The position numbers and the translations under genes were made by a program. A stretch of DNA of 64,000 nucleotides from Ilumatobacteraceae bacterium (lineage in GTDB: Bacteria > Actinomycetota > Acidimicrobiia > Acidimicrobiales > Ilumatobacteraceae). The stretch spans positions 62,001 to 126,000 of the forward strand of contig JALHOG010000006.1 of the NCBI GenBank assembly GCA_022843125.1, in the 5' to 3' direction. Of this stretch, positions 58,552 through 64,000 are shown piece after piece. The notes beneath the pieces are model-generated. The model was not told the origin of the DNA and ran no database searches. It saw nothing but the letters and a program-made list of their open reading frames with translations. Every line of letters starts with the position of its first letter. Positions within the stretch are counted from its first letter, which is position 1.

Positions 58552-59214
58552 TCATCCGGTGACGCGAGTGAGCAGGTCGACGAGCATGCGGGCGGTCGCA
58601 CCCCAGACGGTCTCGTCGTCGAGTTCGAAGAAGTGCAGCACGTGGTCGAGCGGATGGTGACCCCAGCGCTCCGACCGGTACGTGTCGGGTCGGGTGAGCT
58701 CGGCGAGTGGTAGCCAGAAGACCCGCTCGACCTCGGCCTGGTGCGGCGTCAGCGGCGGACGGAACGACACCGTGGCGACCTTCGGCACGATGTAGCTCCG
58801 GCTGACGACCGTGTTCAGGTGCTCCAGCTCGCCGTGCACCGTCACGAGCGCAGGGTCGAGCCCGACCTCCTCGTGGGCCTCCCGGAGTGCGGTCTCGACC
58901 GGCGTCTCGCCCGGGTCCATGCGCCCGCCCGGGAAGCTGATCTCCCCCCTGTGGTTGCGCAGCTCCCACGACCGCCGGGTCAGCAGCACCTCGGGGCCGT
59001 GGCCGCCGTCGGCGAGCACGATCAGCACCGCTGAGTGCCTGGCGTTCGGGAACGCCGGCAGGAGCGGGCCGTCGGCGGGAGGCACCGCGGCCAGGACGTC
59101 GGCGAGGGTAGGGGCCGAGCCGAGGACGAACGGGGGCGGCGGGCCCGGCTCCCAACGCTCGGGACGCGGGACGATCTGTCGCCCGCCCCGACGCGGCGCG
59201 GGCGTCTCGGTCAT
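58552..59214 (-). CDS. NUDIX hydrolase, CoA-pyrophosphatase-like
   Basis: 220 residues. The NUDIX box is GGRMDPGETPVETALREAHEEVGL (GX5EX7REUXEEXGU). ISFPGGRMDPGE and LLTRRSWELRNHRGE before it are the marks of the CoA diphosphatase (NudL/YeaB) subgroup. It probably cleaves CoA or its derivatives. Thirteen nt after a small gene on the same strand. Confidence 0.9.
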   Translation of the reverse strand: MTETPAPRRGGRQIVPRPERWEPGPPPPFVLGSAPTLADVLAAVPPADGPLLPAFPNARHSAVLIVLADGGHGPEVLLTRRSWELRNHRGEISFPGGRMDPGETPVETALREAHEEVGLDPALVTVHGELEHLNTVVSRSYIVPKVATVSFRPPLTPHQAEVERVFWLPLAELTRPDTYRSERWGHHPLDHVLHFFELDDETVWGATARMLVDLLTRVTG

Positions 59215-59227
59215 CGTCGACGGCCGC

Positions 59228-59407
59228 TCAGGCGTTCGACGCGGCCGAGGGCGTCCAGCCGCTCGCGATCAGTTCGTTGAGCACCTCGGGGAGGCCTGCG
59301 GTCTTGAGGTTGGCGAGCACCTTGCCGGGTTGCTGCTCGCCACGCTCGAACTCCTCCCAGGCGTTGATCAGCTTGCTGAGATCGGGGGCTGGCCGCTCGA
59401 ACGACAT
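59228..59407 (-). CDS. Small conserved-looking protein, 59 aa
   Basis: MSFERPAPDLSKLINAWEEF and onward: an amphipathic, mostly helical protein with acidic and hydrophobic residues in good rhythm. TAGGCT lies 6 nt before the ATG, so it is a likely leaderless first gene of a pair with the NUDIX hydrolase 13 nt downstream. Shorter than usual gene-calling cut-offs. Function unknown. Confidence 0.65.
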   Translation of the reverse strand: MSFERPAPDLSKLINAWEEFERGEQQPGKVLANLKTAGLPEVLNELIASGWTPSAASNA

Positions 59408-59442
59408 CGCGACAGCCTACGGGCCAGCCGCAGGAGCGAGGG

Positions 59443-59477
59443 TTGCGTTCTGTCCGGGATCTCCCTAACGTCCGGGA
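59443..59477 (+). promoter_or_regulatory. Promoter with repeated operator of the ArsR-MFS operon
   Basis: TTGCGT (59443-59448), 17 nt, TAACGT (59466-59471), then 7 nt to the ATG. GTCCGGGA occurs twice, 18 nt apart (59452 and 59470), around the -10, where the HTH protein may bind. Confidence 0.55.
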
Positions 59478-59478
59478 A

Positions 59479-60057
59479 ATGTCGGACGATCACGGACTCG
59501 ATCACGGACTCGATCACGGACTCGACTACGAACTCGACGATCTGGTCAGCGCAACCGAACCGACGCGCTTCAAGGCGCTCGGTGATCCACTGCGGCTGCT
59601 CATCCTCGACCTCGTGCTGGAACGGGCGATGACCGTGACCGAGCTGGCCGAGCGCACCCGACGCCCGAAGGGATCGGTCGCCTACCACGTCGACGTCCTG
59701 GTCGACGCCGGCCTGCTGCGGGTGGTGCGTACGCGCAAGGTGCGCGCCGTCGAAGAGCGCTTCTACGGGCGCGTCGCCCGCACCATCGTCGTCCCCGATC
59801 AACCAGGCGAAGTCCCCTTCCTGCGCGCGGTGCTCGCCGACATCGACCTCGATCGCCCCGACGCCGACCAGCTCGCCGGTGGGTTCACGTTCCGCCACGC
59901 CCGCATCCCTCGCGAACGCGCCGACGACTACGTGCAGCGGCTGTACGCCCTCACGCTCGAGTTCATCGACGAGCCGCGCGGCGGCGACGTCGAGTACGGG
60001 ATGTACGTCGCGCTGTTCCCGACCAACCGCCTCCCGAAGCCACCGGACGAATCGTGA
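59479..60057 (+). CDS. ArsR-like winged-helix regulator
   Basis: 192 residues. N-terminal DHGL tetrapeptide repeat (x3), then FKALGDPLRLLILDLVLERAMTVTELAERTRRPKGSVAYHVDVLVDAGLLRVV, a typical ArsR/HTH_20 domain, and an additional C-terminal ligand-binding-like region. Start chosen at 59479 because the -10 box lies before it. GTGA overlap with the MFS gene suggests it controls that transporter. Confidence 0.85.
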   Translation: MSDDHGLDHGLDHGLDYELDDLVSATEPTRFKALGDPLRLLILDLVLERAMTVTELAERTRRPKGSVAYHVDVLVDAGLLRVVRTRKVRAVEERFYGRVARTIVVPDQPGEVPFLRAVLADIDLDRPDADQLAGGFTFRHARIPRERADDYVQRLYALTLEFIDEPRGGDVEYGMYVALFPTNRLPKPPDES

Positions 60058-61418
60058 CCGTCAGTCGTCGCCACTCAGCCGTTCCCGCGCCGACGCGGCT
60101 CGGTGCCCGATTTCACCGGCTGTTCGGCGCCAGCGTCGTGTCGAACCTCGGTGACGGCATCGGCCAGATCGCCTACCCGTGGCTCGCGTCGGCGGTCACA
60201 CGCGACCCGATCCTGGTCGCGCTCGTGCTCGTGGCGCAACGCCTGCCGTGGCTCGTGTTCACGCTGCCCGCCGGGGTCATCACCGATCGCGTCGATCGCA
60301 AGCGTGCGATGGTCGCGATGGACGTGCTCCGCGGTGCGCTCACACTCGGCGTGGCGTTCGCCGTGCTCGGCGAGCAGGGCAAGCTGCCGGGGCCCGACGA
60401 GGTCGATCAGGTGGTCGGCACCCGCATCGGTCTGTACCTCGTGGTCCTCGCCGCGACGCTGCTGCTCGGCATGGCCGAAGTCCTGCGCGACAACTCGGCG
60501 CAGACGATCCTGCCCGACATCGTGCACGCCGACCAGCTCGAGCGAGCCAACGGCCGGATGTGGAGCGCCGAGGGCGTGGCCAACACGTTCGTCGGGCCGC
60601 CGCTCGGTTCCCTGCTGCTCGTCATCGCCTTCGCGGCGCCGTTCTTCGTCGACGCCGCCTCGTTCTTCGTCGCCGCTGCGCTCGTCGCGCTGATCCCCGG
60701 CACGTATCGCGCCCGGCACGACGAGCCCGTCGAGCGCCGATCGTTCAGGACCGAGTTGGGCGAGGGCGTTCGCTGGCTGATGGGCCACTCGCTGCTGCGG
60801 CCGATGGCGATCATCCTCGGCCTCATGAACGCCGCGGCGATGGTGAGCGGAGCGACCTTCGTGCTGTTCGCGCAGGAGGTGATGGGCATCGGGCCGTTCC
60901 TGTTCAGCATCATCGGCTTCGGCGGTGCGATCGGCGGGATCGCAGGCGGCACGATCGCTTCGTGGGCGGCCCGACGCTGGGGCGGTGGGGCGTGCCTGGC
61001 GGTCGTGCTCGCCGGCTCGGCCGTCACCTCGGCCGTGATCGGCATCTGGGTGTGGTGGCCCGTCGTGATGGTGATGTTCGGCCTCCAGACGCTGCTCGGC
61101 ATCTTGTGGAACGTGATTACCGTCAGCCTCCGTCAGACGATCATCCCACCACGACTGCTCGGGCGCGTGAACAGCGTCTACCGGTTCTTCGCGTGGGGCA
61201 TGATGCCGATCGGTGCTGCGATCGGCGGCGTGACCGTCGCCGTCGTGTCGGCGCTGGTCGACCGCGACTGGGCTCTCCGGGCGACCTGGTTCCTCAACGC
61301 GGCGATCCATCTCGTGCTGTTCGTGGTCGGGCGCACGAAGCTGACCACCGCGCACCTGGAGGCGGCCCGTGCGGCGGCCGCCCCACCATCGAGCGCTACG
61401 ACTCCGAGCGCTTCTTGA
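60054..61418 (+). CDS. MFS transporter (EntS-like)
   Basis: 454 residues, 12 helices. Signature loop GVITDRVDRKRAMVAMDVLRG between helices 2 and 3; LRDNSAQTILPDIVHADQLERANGRMWSAEGVANTFVGPPLG is characteristic of the EntS/tetracycline-type efflux branch. GTG start coupled to the ArsR gene. Exports a small molecule, unknown. Confidence 0.9.
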   Translation: MTVSRRHSAVPAPTRLGARFHRLFGASVVSNLGDGIGQIAYPWLASAVTRDPILVALVLVAQRLPWLVFTLPAGVITDRVDRKRAMVAMDVLRGALTLGVAFAVLGEQGKLPGPDEVDQVVGTRIGLYLVVLAATLLLGMAEVLRDNSAQTILPDIVHADQLERANGRMWSAEGVANTFVGPPLGSLLLVIAFAAPFFVDAASFFVAAALVALIPGTYRARHDEPVERRSFRTELGEGVRWLMGHSLLRPMAIILGLMNAAAMVSGATFVLFAQEVMGIGPFLFSIIGFGGAIGGIAGGTIASWAARRWGGGACLAVVLAGSAVTSAVIGIWVWWPVVMVMFGLQTLLGILWNVITVSLRQTIIPPRLLGRVNSVYRFFAWGMMPIGAAIGGVTVAVVSALVDRDWALRATWFLNAAIHLVLFVVGRTKLTTAHLEAARAAAAPPSSATTPSAS

Positions 61419-61869
61419 CGGCCTTGCGGCCGGCGACGTACGCCGCGCCCGCCAGGCGACCAGCGCTCTTGCCGACCTGCTCGCCGGTGGGCCCCGCTGC
61501 GGCGACGCGACGTTCCTTGCGGCTCACACGTTCTGCCCAGTCGGTGTAGAACCAGAGGAAGCCGAGCGGCAGCAGGATGACGAGCATCACGAGACGCCCC
61601 GCTGACGTGACCTCGACCCAGGGTTGCAGCGCGCCGACGGCGATCGCCGTCATCATCGCCATGTCGAGCCAGCGGTGCATCCGGCGGCCGACCATCCGGA
61701 ATGCACCGAGCGGCCCCGACACGACGGCCGCATTCACCACCACGATCGCGCCGGCCAACGTCGGCACGAGCGGCGTCTGATCCTGGAGGCCCTGTGACAC
61801 GAGTGCGATGCCGATCAGGTACTCGGCGAACTGGTGGATCCAGAACGGACGCATCGCGCGCTCTCCCAT
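61396..61869 (-). CDS. Small membrane protein, 157 aa
   Basis: Four predicted helices (for example FAEYLIGIALVSQGL, LAGAIVVVNAAVVSG, MAMMTAIAVGALQPW, LVMLVILLPLGFLWFYTDW) and a basic tail with several Lys/Arg. ATG 61869 is supported by TAGCGT 7 nt before it. The 3' end overlaps the MFS gene by 23 bp, convergent. Family unknown. Confidence 0.65.
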   Translation of the reverse strand: MGERAMRPFWIHQFAEYLIGIALVSQGLQDQTPLVPTLAGAIVVVNAAVVSGPLGAFRMVGRRMHRWLDMAMMTAIAVGALQPWVEVTSAGRLVMLVILLPLGFLWFYTDWAERVSRKERRVAAAGPTGEQVGKSAGRLAGAAYVAGRKAVKKRSES

Positions 61870-61914
61870 CGGCCGCACGCTAACGCCGCAGGGACCGGTC
61901 AGTCGATCAGCGAG

Positions 61915-63318
61915 TCAGTCGATCGGTTCGGGCACCCATCCGCCGGGCTGGGTGTAGGGCGTGTCACGGTTGCAGCCCCCGAGCGCATCGATGATCGGGT
62001 AGGGGTTGATCGGATCGCCACCGCGCGGACGCACCTCGAAGTGGAGGTGTACCGCGCTCGCATTCCCCGTGTCGCCCACCCATCCGATGATCTGGCCGGC
62101 GCGGACCCGTGAGCCCTCCTCGAGGCCGGGCGCGAAGTCCTGGAGGTGTGCGTAGAAGAACGTCGCGCTGCCGTCAGCGGCTCGCAACCACCAGGCGTTG
62201 CCGGCCGATCGGTCGGGTTGATCCCAGCTCCGGCTCGTGAGCGTGCCGTCGACCACGGCATAGACGTACTCACCGCGCTTGGTGAACAGGTCGACGCCGA
62301 TGTGGCGCCGCCCCCCGGCACGGGCGTCGAGCCAGGTGTCGCCGTACCAGCACGGGCCCTGCGTCGGCAGCGCCTGGAGGGTGACCGTCCGGCTGCCCTC
62401 CTCACGCTCGCGTAGTGCGGCGGTGTCGGCTCCGGCCGGCAGCACGATCACGTCGCCGGGGTGGAGCGGCGTGCTCGACCGTGCATCGTTGAGTGCGAGC
62501 AGGGCACGCCCCGTGACGCCGGCGACCGCAGCGATGCCGAACCAGCTGTCACCCGCAACGACCGTGTAGTTCCCGGCTGCGGGTGCGGCGGGCGGCCTCG
62601 CCCCGGCCGGCAGTGCGATCTCGTCGCCCGGCGCGAGGAGCGTCTCGGCGGTCGCTCCGTTGGCCGCGAGCAGCGCTCGCATCGAGACGCCGGATCGAGA
62701 CGCGATCCCGGACCAGCTGTCGCCCGAGACCACCGAGTAGCGACCGCCAGGCGCCGACCCACCAGAGTCGGTCGGCGTGGCAGAACCTGCGTCGCCCAAA
62801 CGGATCGACGCACCGGCCGGGAGGCAGAGCTCGTCGCCCGTGAACAACACGCGTTCGGCCCCGGCACCGTTCACGTCGAGCAGCGAGCGGGCGGTCACGC
62901 CGGCGCGGCCGGCGATCGCGAACCAACCGTCGCCGCTGCGCACCGTGTAGGTGCCGGCGCCAGGGGCGCATGTGCTGCCGATTGCCGCTTCCGGAGGCAG
63001 GCACAGCACGTCGCCCGGATGGAGGGCGTCGTCGAGATCGGCATCGTTGGCCTCGAGCAGGCTGTCGGCACTGATGCCGGCGCGGTTGGCGATGTCGAAC
63101 CAGCTGTCGCCTGCGACGACGCCGTAACGCAGCGCACCTGCGGTGCCGCACGTGAAGTCAGCTGCCACGGGATCGGCCGGCGGCACTGCGAGCGCGGCCG
63201 CGGCGATCAGCGCTCCTGGGACGATCATTGCTGCCCGGCGTCGATGCGCGCTCGGCGCACGCCCTCGAACGACGTGATCGTGAACCAGTTGGTCTTGACG
63301 GGGATCGGTACCCAACAC
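61915..63318 (-). CDS. LysM-repeat M23 peptidase (cell wall)
   Basis: 467 residues. A basic N-terminus with signal-like helix (MIVPGALIAAAALAVPP) precedes four LysM-like repeats (GDSWFDIANRAGI, GDGWFAIAGRAGV, GDSWSGIASRSGV, GDSWFGIAAVAGV). A C-terminal M23 metallopeptidase domain has zinc ligands in RHIGVDLF and HLHFEVRP. Binds peptidoglycan through LysM and cuts cross-bridges. GTG 63318 is the longest start; MIV at residue 31 is possible. Confidence 0.9.
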   Translation of the reverse strand: MLGTDPRQDQLVHDHVVRGRAPSAHRRRAAMIVPGALIAAAALAVPPADPVAADFTCGTAGALRYGVVAGDSWFDIANRAGISADSLLEANDADLDDALHPGDVLCLPPEAAIGSTCAPGAGTYTVRSGDGWFAIAGRAGVTARSLLDVNGAGAERVLFTGDELCLPAGASIRLGDAGSATPTDSGGSAPGGRYSVVSGDSWSGIASRSGVSMRALLAANGATAETLLAPGDEIALPAGARPPAAPAAGNYTVVAGDSWFGIAAVAGVTGRALLALNDARSSTPLHPGDVIVLPAGADTAALREREEGSRTVTLQALPTQGPCWYGDTWLDARAGGRRHIGVDLFTKRGEYVYAVVDGTLTSRSWDQPDRSAGNAWWLRAADGSATFFYAHLQDFAPGLEEGSRVRAGQIIGWVGDTGNASAVHLHFEVRPRGGDPINPYPIIDALGGCNRDTPYTQPGGWVPEPID

Positions 63319-63396
63319 ACCCTCTCCAGTCTCGCCCGCAGGGCAACGAGGGTACCCCTCGTGTCACTCCGTGTCAGCGCGCGGCCCCGAACGCGC

Positions 63397-63426
63397 ACCA
63401 GCCCGGGGCGTGAGCCCCGGGCTGGT
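63397..63426. terminator. Strong stem-loop after groL
   Basis: A perfect 13-bp stem (ACCAGCCCGGGGC and its complement) with a 4-nt loop, 31 nt after the groL stop and between groL and the LysM gene on the same strand. No T tract follows, common for actinobacterial terminators. Confidence 0.8.
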
Positions 63427-63456
63427 ATGGCGGTTCTCCGCTGCGTCAGCAGCAGG

Positions 63457-64000
63457 TCACATCATGCCGCCCATGCCACCCATGCCCTCCATGCCGCCAG
63501 GCATGCCGGCCGAAGGCGGCTCGGGCTTGTCGGCCACGAGGCACTCGGTGGTGAGCACGAGCGCCGCGATCGACGCCGCGTTCTGCAGCGCAGCGCGGGT
63601 GACCTTGGCCGGATCGATGATGCCGGCCTTGACCATGTCGACCATTTCACCGGTCGCCGCGTTGAGGCCCATCGTGCCGGTCTCGCTCTCGATCGCGCGC
63701 ACCATGACGTTGCCCTCGAGGCCGGCGTTCTCGGCGATGTTGCGGGCCGGCGCGGTGAGCGCCTCCCACACCAGCCTGGCGCCGGTCTGCTCGTCGCCCT
63801 CGAGCGAGTCGACGACCGACTGCACCGACGACCGAGCCCGGATGAGAGCGGTGCCGCCACCGGCGACCACACCCTCCTCGATGGCGGCGCGCACGGAGCT
63901 GACCGCGTCTTCGATGCGGTGCTTCTTCTCCTTGAGCTCCACCTCGGTGGCCGCGCCGACCTGGATGACGGCGACGCCACCGGCCAGCTTGGCGAGGCGC
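63457..64000 (-). CDS. groL: Chaperonin GroEL, C-terminal part (partial)
   Basis: The last 180 residues of GroEL, cut by the window end. It includes [31 protein letters not shown], the equatorial-domain signature, the apical-return segment [11 protein letters not shown] and the Gly-Met-rich tail ([13 protein letters not shown]). Folds proteins with GroES. The stem-loop at 63397-63426 is its likely terminator. Confidence 0.97.
   Translation of the reverse strand, partial: RLAKLAGGVAVIQVGAATEVELKEKKHRIEDAVSSVRAAIEEGVVAGGGTALIRARSSVQSVVDSLEGDEQTGARLVWEALTAPARNIAENAGLEGNVMVRAIESETGTMGLNAATGEMVDMVKAGIIDPAKVTRAALQNAASIAALVLTTECLVADKPEPPSAGMPGGMEGMGGMGGMM

Overview
This 64-kb window is high-GC, gene-dense DNA from an actinobacterium. 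A mycofactocin locus (mftA, mftB, mftC), an NDMA-dependent (mycofactocin-type) alcohol dehydrogenase, CsoR-type copper control, a DUF222/HNH protein, a HelD-like helicase and many leaderless start sites all point that way. The mix most resembles class Acidimicrobiia (Ilumatobacter-like). That placement is inference from gene content. I saw no rRNA, tRNA, CRISPR array or recognisable transposase.

Layout. 0-10 kb: tail of an ABC permease, the NDMA-dependent dehydrogenase, then a four-gene export operon (lipoprotein, peptidoglycan-binding adaptor, MacB-type ATPase and permease) and a large M16 protease lipoprotein. 10-14.5 kb: assimilatory sulfur operon on the minus strand (cysH, a precorrin-2 dehydrogenase, cobA, a siroheme reductase). 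14.5-21.7 kb: methyltransferase, DinB-like protein, HelD-like helicase, ABC-2 exporter. 21.8-24 kb: mftA-mftB-mftC followed closely by plsY. 24-32.2 kb: a signalling island with an FHA-trypsin-like protease, a membrane Hsp70-like protein with an extracellular domain, a soluble Ser/Thr kinase, an ECF sigma factor, a zinc-ribbon/FHA protein and a lipoprotein. 32.2-39.5 kb: phosphotransferase, a second ECF sigma factor with a VOC-GyrI fusion and a cupin, a spermidine-synthase-like membrane protein and an acyl-CoA synthetase. 39.5-46.5 kb: an accessory-looking region (beta-propeller lipoprotein, HNH/DUF222, GNAT, small orphan ORFs, hairpin repeats, RHH/MazF module). 46.7-64 kb: housekeeping and transport genes (kup, copper operon csoR-copZ-copA, NlpC/P60 hydrolase, guaA, NUDIX, ArsR plus MFS, LysM/M23 peptidase, groL end).

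Main new observation. Four promoter-like sites of identical geometry, TTTCGAAC-N17-CGTC, lie in the 24-32 kb island. They sit in front of the FHA protease, the Hsp70-like protein, the FHA/zinc-ribbon protein and the lipoprotein. They look like ECF promoters and probably define the local regulon of the ECF sigma factor encoded in the same island. The kinase and the sigma gene instead have leaderless housekeeping -10 boxes. Together these genes form a coherent, apparently undescribed envelope-sensing system.

Other points: a mycofactocin locus without mftD/E/F nearby; a siroheme reductase with a duplicated cysteine signature; about a dozen genes with a TAnnnT or CATACT box 6-8 nt before the start codon; a copper operator and a toxin-antitoxin operator; a cassette-like run of structured repeats at 44.5-45.9 kb; and a short copy of the acyl-CoA synthetase 3' end that brackets a 2.8-kb segment.
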